Assembly: GCA_002084535.1 (NCBI GenBank)
Contig: NBLI01000210.1
Coordinates: 1-8,270, forward strand
Length of the DNA stretch: 8,270 nt
Direction of reading: 5' to 3'
From: Candidatus Zhuqueibacterota bacterium 4572_119
GTDB taxonomy: Bacteria; Zhuqueibacterota; Zhuqueibacteria; Thermofontimicrobiales; Thermofontimicrobiaceae
Shown here: positions 1-6,205 of the stretch, one piece after another
Layout of the letters: each line of letters begins with the position of its first letter
How positions within the stretch are numbered: position 1 is the first letter of the stretch
Position numbers and translations under genes: made by a program
The notes under the pieces: generated by a model
What the model was told of the DNA's origin: nothing
The model's input: only the letters and a program-made list of their open reading frames with translations
Databases searched by the model: none

Positions 1-497
1 TCGTCAAGGACTAAATATTTGGGGTTCATCGCCAGTACCGATGCTAATGCAAGTCGTTGTTTTTCACCACCGGAAAGGAGATGGGGGGGATGGCGCCGGT
101 AATCAGATAATTGGAAACGATCTAAAATCGCCGCTACAACCTGGTGAATTGTTTCAGTTGGCACACCAAGGTTTTCTAATCCGAAGGCAACTTCACGTTC
201 CACAGAAGTGGATACAATTTGATTGTCCGGATTCTGAAATACCATGCCCACTTTTTTACGTATGGGAATGATATTATCTTGATGATTTGTATCCATTTCA
301 TCAACAAGAATATGTCCGGATTGAGGGAATAACAATCCATTTAAACACCGGGCAAGGGTAGTTTTTCCGCTGCTGTTATGCCCCATGAGTGCAATGAACT
401 CGCCTTCACGAATTGTGAGACTTAGCAGGTTAATTGCTTTATGATCACCTGTCTTTTCGGGGGTGTATGAAAAATTTATGTCTTTTATTTTAATCAT
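1..497 (-). CDS. ecfA: ECF-type energy-coupling ABC transporter ATPase (EcfA/CbiO-like), 3' end beyond window
   Basis: The first 165 residues of an ABC ATPase are present; the gene runs off the left edge just after the Walker B aspartate. Walker A is GHNSSGKTT (residues 39-47), the Q-loop is FQNPDNQ (87-93) and the ABC signature is LSGGEKQ (141-147), followed by YLVLD. The FQNPDNQ form with a following SVEREVAFGLENLG is characteristic of the EcfA/CbiO ATPases that power vitamin and metal (cobalt, nickel, biotin, riboflavin) uptake with an EcfT membrane subunit and a substrate-binding S component. Those partners would lie beyond the edge, so the substrate is unknown. ATG at 497 is the first in-frame start before the canonical MIKIKDINFSY opening. 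No good Shine-Dalgarno sequence precedes it. A Ser replaces the usual third-position Gly of GHNGSGKS/T, but the GxxxxGKT pattern holds. A run of seven G at 83-89 does not break the frame. Confidence 0.9.
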   Translation of the reverse strand, partial: MIKIKDINFSYTPEKTGDHKAINLLSLTIREGEFIALMGHNSSGKTTLARCLNGLLFPQSGHILVDEMDTNHQDNIIPIRKKVGMVFQNPDNQIVSTSVEREVAFGLENLGVPTETIHQVVAAILDRFQLSDYRRHPPHLLSGGEKQRLALASVLAMNPKYLVLD

Positions 498-507
498 TAT
501 AGTATTA

Positions 508-537
508 ATGATAGCTGATTGTCGAACGTCCAATCAA
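508..537 (-). promoter_or_regulatory. Possible sigma70-type promoter for the ECF ATPase gene
   Basis: On the minus strand TTGATT (532-537) and TATCAT (508-513) are separated by 18 nt, a reasonable match to -35 and -10 boxes. If real, transcription would start only a few bases before the ATG at 497, giving a nearly leaderless mRNA, which fits the absence of a Shine-Dalgarno sequence. AT-rich DNA yields such matches by chance, so this is a weak call. Confidence 0.25.
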
Positions 538-630
538 CATTCTAAAAAGTGAAATTGGAATTTTAATAATAACAAATGGGTATTGAATTAACGTTACTGA
601 TCACAGAGTACATTATAGAAATTTTTTATC

Positions 631-648
631 AAACCGCTAAAGCGGTTT
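631..648. repeat. Short perfect hairpin in the yjbQ-ecfA gap
   Basis: AAACCGC (631-637) and GCGGTTT (642-648) form a 7-bp stem around a TAAA loop, about 70 nt downstream of the YjbQ stop codon. On the minus strand it is followed by GATAAAAAATTTC and not by a U tract, so it is a poor intrinsic terminator. It may still be a transcript-stabilising stem or a small palindromic repeat. The rest of the 498-718 gap shows no gene. Confidence 0.4.
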
Positions 649-718
649 CAAGATATTGCCTTAATTTTTACCTTGTGATCGGATACGAATTAATGTCTAA
701 TAAATGGGGAGCACGTCA

Positions 719-1138
719 TTACTCACCCATAATCTGCACAACGATTTCTCGATTTCGCGAACGATTATCAAAATCAATCACGACAATTTGCTGCCACGTT
801 CCGAGTAGTAATCTTGAATCTTTAAACGGAACAGTCAGTGAGCAGCCGAGCATTGCCGCGCGAACGTGGGAGAAACCATTTCCGTCATGCCAGGTCGCGT
901 CATGATGATAACCTTTTCTCTGCGGAGCCAGTTTTTCAAATGCTTCGGGCAAGTCTTTTAAAAGTCCCGGCTCATATTCGATGGTTGTTATACCGGCGGT
1001 TGAGCCGGAAACGAAGACTGTAATTGTTCCCGATTCAACGGAAGATTTCTGAATTGTTACCGCGACATCCTGGGTAATGTCAATAATATCGTTGAATCCT
1101 TTTGTTGAAATGGGAATAAAATCAGTGATAACCTTCAT
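719..1138 (-). CDS. YjbQ/UPF0047 family protein (secondary thiamine-phosphate synthase-like)
   Basis: This 139-residue protein has the usual length of the UPF0047 family (Pfam PF01894). The family blocks are in order: STAGITTIEYEPGL (46-59), YHHD (77-80), WHDGNGFSHVRAAMLG (83-98), TVPF (102-105), LLLGTWQQIVVIDFDN (110-125) and a closing VVQIMGE. The histidines at 78, 79, 84 and 91 with the GNG turn form the presumed active site of this trimeric fold. E. coli YjbQ is reported to have weak thiamine-phosphate synthase activity; the physiological role is otherwise uncertain, so the function here is inferred only from family. Its ATG shares one base with the TAA of the upstream kinase (TAATG), so translation is probably coupled, and AAGG about 7 nt upstream inside the kinase end can serve as ribosome binding site. 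Confidence 0.92.
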   Translation of the reverse strand: MKVITDFIPISTKGFNDIIDITQDVAVTIQKSSVESGTITVFVSGSTAGITTIEYEPGLLKDLPEAFEKLAPQRKGYHHDATWHDGNGFSHVRAAMLGCSLTVPFKDSRLLLGTWQQIVVIDFDNRSRNREIVVQIMGE

Positions 1139-2040
1139 TATTCAACCTTTGTCATATTAATGAATTGTTGATACCGTTCATCAATTTCATTTTTGTTGAT
1201 TTCTTTGAGCCTGTCCAGGCTGAATTTTTCAACACAAAAAGAAGCCAGGGTACTGCCATAAATAACCGCTCTTCTCAAATTTTTATCGCAAACATAACCT
1301 GATTTGGCAAGATACCCGACAAATCCGCCGGCAAAAGTGTCCCCGGCGCCAGTAGGATCCTGAAGTTTTTCCAATGGAAAAGCCGGCGCCCAAAAGTAGG
1401 AACCATTGGAAATTAAAAGCGCCCCATGTTCACCTTTTTTAACCACCAAAATATTTGGTCCCATTTCCAGAATTTTTTTAGCACCGCTAAAGATATTGTT
1501 TTCTCCTGATAAAAGCCTGACTTCAGAATCATTAATAATTAAAATATTCACTTTTTTCAGAACTTCAATTAAGGCATCAGGTGTACCTTCTATCCAGAAA
1601 TTCATCGTATCCAGAACAACAAGTTTTGGATTTTGGATTTGATTCAATACTTTCAATTGCAGTTGAGGATGAATGTTGGCCAAGAAAATATATGGAATAC
1701 TTTTATATTTTTCTGGTAATTCAGGGTCAAATTCTTCAAACACATTTAAATGTGTGAAGAGTGTTTCCCGCTGATTCATGTCGGATAGATATTTCCCGCC
1801 CCAGCGAAATGTTTTCCCGGGTTTTTGAACCAAACCATCAAAATTCACGCTGCGTTTTTTAAGGAATTCTATCTCTTGAAATGGGAAATCATCTCCCACA
1901 ACTGCAACAACGCTGACATCAGTAAAATGGCTGGCAGCAGCGCTGAAAAAAGTAGCAGAACCACCTAACGCGTCATCAACTTTCCCGTGCGGAGTTTCAA
2001 CTGAATCTAAAGCTACTGAACCAACGACTAAAACGCTCAT
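1138..2040 (-). CDS. PfkB/ribokinase-family sugar kinase, substrate unknown
   Basis: A 300-residue cytoplasmic kinase of the PfkB family. It has the N-terminal strand VLVVGSVALDSVETP (3-17), the substrate-side GGSATFFSAAAS motif (26-37), NDSEVRLL (170-177), KKGEHGALL (201-209) and the nucleotide/anion-hole signature DPTGAGDTFAGGF (228-240), where Asp234 is the predicted catalytic base. These features show phosphorylation of an alcohol group with ATP. The sequence does not identify the sugar or nucleoside: it is not an obvious ribokinase, fructokinase, adenosine kinase or ThiD. The start is well supported by a TAAGGA Shine-Dalgarno 6 nt upstream. The gene follows a 384-nt non-coding gap, so it may have its own promoter, and it overlaps the YjbQ gene by one base, which suggests the two act together. 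Confidence 0.92.
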   Translation of the reverse strand: MSVLVVGSVALDSVETPHGKVDDALGGSATFFSAAASHFTDVSVVAVVGDDFPFQEIEFLKKRSVNFDGLVQKPGKTFRWGGKYLSDMNQRETLFTHLNVFEEFDPELPEKYKSIPYIFLANIHPQLQLKVLNQIQNPKLVVLDTMNFWIEGTPDALIEVLKKVNILIINDSEVRLLSGENNIFSGAKKILEMGPNILVVKKGEHGALLISNGSYFWAPAFPLEKLQDPTGAGDTFAGGFVGYLAKSGYVCDKNLRRAVIYGSTLASFCVEKFSLDRLKEINKNEIDERYQQFINMTKVE

Positions 2041-2046
2041 GTTTAA

Positions 2047-2052
2047 TCCTTA
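2047..2052 (-). promoter_or_regulatory. Shine-Dalgarno of the PfkB kinase gene
   Basis: TAAGGA on the minus strand lies 6 nt before the ATG at 2040. It fixes the start of the kinase gene and is one of the clearest ribosome binding sites in the window. Confidence 0.6.
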
Positions 2053-2095
2053 TTTTAAATTTAAATTAGCGTATATCCGAAAAGTCAGTTTTTCC

Positions 2096-2186
2096 GTCAT
2101 TCCGAGCGGAGCCGAGGAATCTGTATTTTCCAATAAATTATTGGTTTACCAGATTTTTCGAACCGCCGCGGCGGACTCGAAATGAC
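2096..2186. repeat. GC-rich interspersed palindromic repeat (inverted pair)
   Basis: The ends GTCATTCCGAG (2096-2106) and CTCGAAATGAC (2176-2186) are inverted copies matching at 10 of 11 positions. Inside them, AATCTG (2118-2123) pairs with CAGATT (2150-2155), and the centre is a perfect palindrome, CCAATAA-A-TTATTGG (2130-2144). The right arm also contains the 12-bp perfect palindrome CCGCCGCGGCGG (2163-2174). Modules of the form GTCATTyCGAG...GAATCT pointing towards each other are a familiar class of REP/MITE-like intergenic repeats in many bacteria. The element is much richer in GC than its surroundings and carries no coding potential. Copy number cannot be judged from one window. Confidence 0.75.
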
Positions 2187-2334
2187 AGTATTGGGTCAAT
2201 TTCATTCATTTTCGGACAAACCTAATTATTTGAAAAATCAATTCAAATTTAATGAGTGATTTTGGACTTTCCATCAAAAAGAGATAAATTAATCTATTAA
2301 TCAGTTTTTCAAAAAAAACTCTAATCCCCAATAT

Positions 2335-2351
2335 CGCTAATCTGCGCTAAT
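2335..2351. repeat. Direct heptamer repeat CGCTAAT x2
   Basis: CGCTAAT occurs at 2335-2341 and 2345-2351, with a related CTAAT at 2321-2325. The 10-bp period places the copies on the same face of the helix. It could be a regulator half-site pair or part of a dispersed intergenic repeat; it is too short for certainty. Confidence 0.35.
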
Positions 2352-2424
2352 TAATTTTCTTGATAGTAGAGCATTTATCACTTGGGTTTTTCGCCCATTA
2401 TGCGATAATTTCATTGTACATTTC

Positions 2425-3843
2425 TCAATTTATTAGCTGCTTTTCTTCCTCTTCCTTAATCATATCTAAATTGACTTTTTCGGCGGGCAGTAATCCCTGT
2501 TCTCCCGCGAATTTTAAAATGTTGGCGATACGGGCATGGGCATACTGAACGTAGAAAACCGGGTTCTCGTCAGATTGCTTTTTTGCCAGATCAATATCAA
2601 AATCGAGGTGGCTGCTGCTTTTCCTGTTAATAAAAAAGAAACGCGCCGCGTCCACACCAACCTCATCGATGACTTCTTTCATTTCAATAATTTTTCCCGC
2701 GCGTTTGGACATTTTCATGACTTCACCGCCGCGCAACAAATTAACTTGCTGCACGATTTCTACATTAAAACTTTCTTCAGGATATCCCAGCGCCACAAGT
2801 GCTGCTTTCATTCGTGGAATGTAGCCATGATGATCAGGTCCCCAAATGTCAAAAAGTTTCCGATAACCACGTTCATATTTTGTAATATGATAGGCGATGT
2901 CAACAAGGAAGTAAGTCGGTTCATTTTCACTGGTAATCAATACCCGGTCTTTTTCGTCTCCAAACATACTGGATTTAAACCAAACCGCACCTTCTTCTTC
3001 GTAGGTGTAACCTTTTTCCTGTAATTTTCGCAGAACATCAAGATGGGCATTTTTGTTTCTGATTTGGCTCTCAGGAAACCATGTTTGAAAAGTTACGCCA
3101 TATTCTTTCATGATTTCTTTTTGGGAATTGATCATTAGTTCCAAAGAAATATCAGCAAGCTGGCAGACACGATCCGCTTTTGGAAGATTGATGAATTTAT
3201 CGCCCGACTCGGCAGCGATTTTCGCGGCAACATCTTTGATATAGTCACCATGATAACCTTCTTTGGGAATGTCCTCCTTCTTGTCAAAAAGTTCCATATA
3301 CCTGCTGCTGACTGATTCACCAAGGAGTTGAACCTGCCGTCCCGCGTCGTTTAAATAGAATTCCCGGTCGGCTTTGTAGCCGATTAAATTATAAAGGTTG
3401 ACCATAATATCGCCGATTGTGGCAGCGCGCGCGCTAACCACATTTAAAGGACCCGTTGGATTGGCGCTGACAAATTCAATTTGCAGCTTTTCATTTTTTC
3501 CAAAATCGGATGTGCCGAATTTTTCACCGGATTTGATAATATCGTAAATTGTTTCACGATAATAACCCCAGCCTAAAGAAAAATTAATGAATCCGGGACC
3601 GGCAATTTCCACTTTTTCGATTAACCTGGAATCATACTTTAGACGGCTGATAATATTTTCCGCGACCTGCCTTGGATTTTGTTTGACCTGGGAGGCTAAT
3701 TTTAACGCTATATTGGTCGCCCAATCACCGTGGGTTTCAAGGCGGGTGCGCTCTATTAAAATATCCTTTTTTTCGAATTGATAGTTAAGTCGCGACAAAG
3801 CCTGGAAAATTATTTCCTTAATATTTTCTTTGATGTCCTTCAT
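2425..3843 (-). CDS. argS: Arginine--tRNA ligase, C-terminally truncated with altered HIGH motif
   Basis: This class I synthetase attaches arginine to tRNA-Arg. The N-terminal tRNA D-loop-binding domain (about residues 1-90, with AGPGFINFSL), FVSANPTGPL (124-133), FYLNDAGRQVQ (162-172), the EGYHGDYI block, EEEGAVWFKSSMFGDEKDRV, WGPDHHGYIPRMKAAL (334-349) and KMSKRAGK (377-384) are all recognisable. Two features are odd. Where most ArgS have H-x-G-H after NPTGPL, this one has NVVS (134-137). The protein also stops at residue 472, only about 40 residues into the DALR anticodon-binding domain (YAHARI at 434-439), while bacterial ArgS usually run to about 550-580 residues and end near PERM. No other frame continues the domain. 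The start ATG overlaps the RsfS stop (ATGA) with GGAAG just upstream. It may be a recent pseudogene or a fragmentary second copy. Confidence 0.88.
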   Translation of the reverse strand: MKDIKENIKEIIFQALSRLNYQFEKKDILIERTRLETHGDWATNIALKLASQVKQNPRQVAENIISRLKYDSRLIEKVEIAGPGFINFSLGWGYYRETIYDIIKSGEKFGTSDFGKNEKLQIEFVSANPTGPLNVVSARAATIGDIMVNLYNLIGYKADREFYLNDAGRQVQLLGESVSSRYMELFDKKEDIPKEGYHGDYIKDVAAKIAAESGDKFINLPKADRVCQLADISLELMINSQKEIMKEYGVTFQTWFPESQIRNKNAHLDVLRKLQEKGYTYEEEGAVWFKSSMFGDEKDRVLITSENEPTYFLVDIAYHITKYERGYRKLFDIWGPDHHGYIPRMKAALVALGYPEESFNVEIVQQVNLLRGGEVMKMSKRAGKIIEMKEVIDEVGVDAARFFFINRKSSSHLDFDIDLAKKQSDENPVFYVQYAHARIANILKFAGEQGLLPAEKVNLDMIKEEEEKQLIN

Positions 3844-4205
3844 TTATCTTCCACTTTCATAATTTCTGCGTCACCCCAAAGTTTTTCAAGGCTGTAAAAT
3901 TCTCTGGCATCTGGTTTAAATATGTGAATTACAATATCCACCAGGTCCAGAATGACCCAATTGGATGATTCAAATCCTTCTGTACGCCAGATATTAATAT
4001 TCTTTTCTTTTAGCTTTTCGATGATATTGTCTGATATCGCTTTTACCTGGTGTTCAGAATCAGCGGAACAGATAAGGAAATAATCTGTAACAGTGGTAAT
4101 CTTTTTTAAGTCCAGAATGACCACATCTTCCGCTTTTTTTTCCAGGGTGTATTCCGCGATTGTTTTGACCAATTCTTTTGAATCCAAAACAAGAGATTCG
4201 TTCAT
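3840..4205 (-). CDS. rsfS: Ribosomal silencing factor RsfS (YbeB/iojap family)
   Basis: At 121 residues it has the normal length of RsfS, which binds ribosomal protein uL14 (L14) on the large subunit and blocks subunit joining when nutrients are short. The hallmark blocks are visible: KKAEDVVILDLKKITTVTDYF (24-43 region), DYFLICSADSEHQVKAI (41-57), EGFESSNWVILDLVDIVIH (76-94) and REFYSLEKLWGDA (101-113). The gene follows the GT9 gene by 36 nt, with AAAGG about 10 nt before the ATG. Its TGA overlaps the argS start by four bases (ATGA), so argS is probably translated by re-initiation. RsfS more usually sits beside nadD. Nothing in the sequence suggests loss of function. Confidence 0.95.
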   Translation of the reverse strand: MNESLVLDSKELVKTIAEYTLEKKAEDVVILDLKKITTVTDYFLICSADSEHQVKAISDNIIEKLKEKNINIWRTEGFESSNWVILDLVDIVIHIFKPDAREFYSLEKLWGDAEIMKVEDK

Positions 4206-4241
4206 ATTTATAATACCTTTTTAAATATATTTAAATTCTCT

Positions 4242-5288
4242 TCACACAAAAAAACTGCTTATTGCTTTGATAATTTCAGCAGGTTGAATTTCCTTCATAC
4301 ATTTAAAATGTTCTTTCGGACAATTTTTTCTCCCAACATGGGAACATGGTCGGCAGCGTACGTTTTTATTTTCAATGACGATACTATCACCAGATACAGG
4401 GAAAAAGCCAAGTTCCCTGGTCGTACTGCCGAAAATTGCAACTATTTTCTTTTTCAACGCGGCAGCCATGTGCATCAGACCAGTATCATTTGTGAGAACC
4501 ACATTGCAATGGTTCATTAAAGCGGCTGTTTCGGCAATTGACATACTTCCTGCCACATTGAGTATGTTTGGAGAAACTTTAATGTTTAATGATTTAATAA
4601 GTTCCCGGTCTTCAGAATTTCCGAACAATATAATTAAAAGGTTTTTTTGTTCCAGGAAATGGTTAATCACTTGTTCAAAACCAGCAGATGTCCAGCGTTT
4701 GGTGGGAAAGCTTGCACCAGGGGCGACACCAAGAATTTGTTGACCGGGTGATTTAAAAAAATCAGCATAAAATGAGCTGATATTATTTTTAATATTTTCA
4801 TCCAGGTAAAGATCCAGTCCCTGGTTATCATCGATAATTCCCAGATGACTTAGCGCAATTAAGTACCTCTGATAAATGGGAATCGGTTGTTTAAATAAGT
4901 TGATTTTAAATTTGACCAATAACAAACGGCGTAGTACAAATTTTTTATACCTGAAAATTTGTTGCGCACCACTGTTAGTGCTCAAATAATAACTACGCAA
5001 ATTTTTGTGCAGATCAAAAATAATATCATAATTGTTTCGCTTGATCTGACGTTTTAATTGTTTTAGTGGATTACCGTTTTTATTTTTATCAAAGATCAGT
5101 AAACTATTAATAAATGGGTGCGTGCTCAACAGACTTGAAAATTGTTTTTTTACTACAAAATCAATGGTGCAGCCGGGAAATCGTTTCCTGATCAGCCGGA
5201 TTGCGGGAGATGTTAAAATGACATCTCCCATTGAGCTTAACCTGATGACCAATATTTTTGGCGAATTTTCGATCTTTTTCGTTTTCAC
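4242..5288 (-). CDS. Glycosyltransferase family 9 protein, ADP-heptose:LPS heptosyltransferase-like
   Basis: A 348-residue GT-B fold transferase resembling WaaF/RfaF, which adds heptose from ADP-heptose to the inner core of lipopolysaccharide at the cytoplasmic face of the inner membrane. Visible blocks are ILVIRLSSMGDVILTSPAIR (12-31), GVAPGASFPTKRW (187-199, donor-binding region), VAGSMSIAETAALM (245-258) and VLTNDTGLMHMAAAL (264-278). A C-terminal cysteine set (C312, C315, C323, C330) in CRPCSHVGRKNCP...C is typical of WaaF relatives. The start is a GTG at 5288, only 4 nt after the stop of the upstream epimerase remnant. No strong Shine-Dalgarno is seen, but no later start would keep the conserved first strand. 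The exact acceptor is unknown. It sits in a likely envelope-glycan operon with the upstream epimerase remnant. Confidence 0.9.
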   Translation of the reverse strand: MKTKKIENSPKILVIRLSSMGDVILTSPAIRLIRKRFPGCTIDFVVKKQFSSLLSTHPFINSLLIFDKNKNGNPLKQLKRQIKRNNYDIIFDLHKNLRSYYLSTNSGAQQIFRYKKFVLRRLLLVKFKINLFKQPIPIYQRYLIALSHLGIIDDNQGLDLYLDENIKNNISSFYADFFKSPGQQILGVAPGASFPTKRWTSAGFEQVINHFLEQKNLLIILFGNSEDRELIKSLNIKVSPNILNVAGSMSIAETAALMNHCNVVLTNDTGLMHMAAALKKKIVAIFGSTTRELGFFPVSGDSIVIENKNVRCRPCSHVGRKNCPKEHFKCMKEIQPAEIIKAISSFFV

Positions 5289-5292
5289 AATT

Positions 5293-6150
5293 TCAGTTTA
5301 GTTTTTGGGTTTTGAACCACGCCACAGTTTTTTTCAGTCCTTGATCGAAACTTACAACAGGTTCCCAGTCGAGTAGCTTTTTCGCCAGGCTGATGTCGGG
5401 TTGACGAATTTTGGGATCGTCCACAGGAAGATCCTTATAAATAATTTCACTTTTGCTTTTAGTCACCCGGATAACATTTTCAGCCATTTCTTTAATTGTC
5501 ATCTCCACAGGATTTCCAATATTTACCGGATCATTGGTGTTGGAAATCAGCAGCCGGTAAAGACCTTCAACCAGATCTGATACAAAACAAAAGCTTCTCG
5601 TTTGAGCGCCATCACCAAAAACAGTAATTGGCTCATTTTTTAAAGCCTGGGGAATAAATGTTGGAATTGCCCTGCCATCGTTTGGTCTCATCCTTGGACC
5701 ATAGGTATTGAATATCCTGACGATTTTAGTATTTACATTGTGGTAGCGATGATATGCCATGGTGAGTGCTTCAGCAAAACGTTTTGCCTCGTCATAAACA
5801 CCTCTGGGTCCAACCGGATTAACATGCCCCCAGTAATCTTCATTTTGTGGATGAATAAGGGGGTCTCCATATATTTCAGAGGTTGACGCAAGCAGAAAAG
5901 TCGCCTTTTTTGATAGCGCGAGACCCAATGCTTTGTGCGTGCCAAGAGCGCCCACCTTCAAAGTCTGGATCGGCAATTGTAAATAGTCCAGCGGGCTTGC
6001 TGGAGAAGCAAAGTGCAGCACATAATCGATTTCTCCGGCAATATAAAGATATTCAGTGACATCATGTTTAATGAACTTGAAATTATCTCCCTGAAGATGT
6101 TCAATAAGCTGTATTCTCCTTTGGTGATGATTACAAATAAATTTGATATG
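5293..6150 (-). pseudogene. UDP-glucuronate decarboxylase-type epimerase/dehydratase, 5'-truncated
   Basis: An extended SDR-family gene closest in style to UDP-glucuronate decarboxylase (UXS), which makes UDP-xylose for surface glycans. The family blocks are clear: FKFIKHDVTEY, VLHFASPASPLDYLQLPIQT, LASTSEIYGDP, GVYDEAKRFAEA (catalytic Tyr and Lys of YxxxK), VRIFNTYGPRM, TRSFCFVSDLVEG, NIGNPVEMTI and DDPKIRQPDI. Homology continues in frame upstream of the GTG at 6021 to about 6150 (HIKFICNHHQRRIQLIEHL), where the order of residues still resembles GHEVICxDN...NIxHL. An in-frame TAA at 6154-6156 then ends it. The NAD-binding N-terminus with GxxGxxG (about the first 30-40 residues) is absent in all frames between here and the ApbE stop at 6206. 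There is no ATG for the homologous region; starting at the GTG would give 242 residues without cofactor binding. A non-functional remnant is the simplest reading. Confidence 0.8.
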
Positions 6151-6205
6151 GTTTTAATGTTATTTTAAATCAATTGAAAATACTAAAATTAATAATTTTA
6201 TCTAA

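Larger units (their letters stand above)
2041..2424. other. 384-nt non-coding gap between truncated argS and the kinase gene
   Basis: No frame on either strand carries a convincing gene here. From argS towards the kinase (decreasing coordinates) it holds weakly structured DNA just past the argS stop, a stretch with the heptamer CGCTAAT twice at 10-bp spacing, an AT-rich segment with a run of eight A (T on the minus strand) near 2311-2318, the palindromic repeat at 2096-2186, and the kinase leader with its Shine-Dalgarno. The missing ArgS C-terminus would need roughly 260-300 nt, but none of the three minus-strand frames shows remnants of it. Confidence 0.7.

Noticed and set aside
83..89. Run of seven G within the ECF ATPase gene suspected as a frameshift site
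   Set aside because: With seven bases the minus-strand frame reads HPPHLLSGGEKQ without a break, as expected for the ABC signature region.
576..905. Plus-strand open frame overlapping the yjbQ end
   Set aside because: It overlaps the well-supported YjbQ gene in antisense, resembles no family, and has no ribosome binding site; it is a shadow frame. The other plus-strand frames in the window were rejected for the same reason.
2380..2424. Intrinsic terminator after argS
   Set aside because: TGGG/CCCA with an outer TTATC/GATAA can pair, but the stem is weak and interrupted and no U tract follows on the minus strand.
2190..2424. Frameshifted remainder of the ArgS DALR domain
   Set aside because: All three minus-strand frames were read; none shows the expected pattern leading to a PERM-like end and all meet stops early.
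6157..6205. Target-site duplication flanking the 2425-6150 block
   Set aside because: Only short AT-rich matches such as AAATCAATT recur near both sides, which is expected by chance in this sequence.
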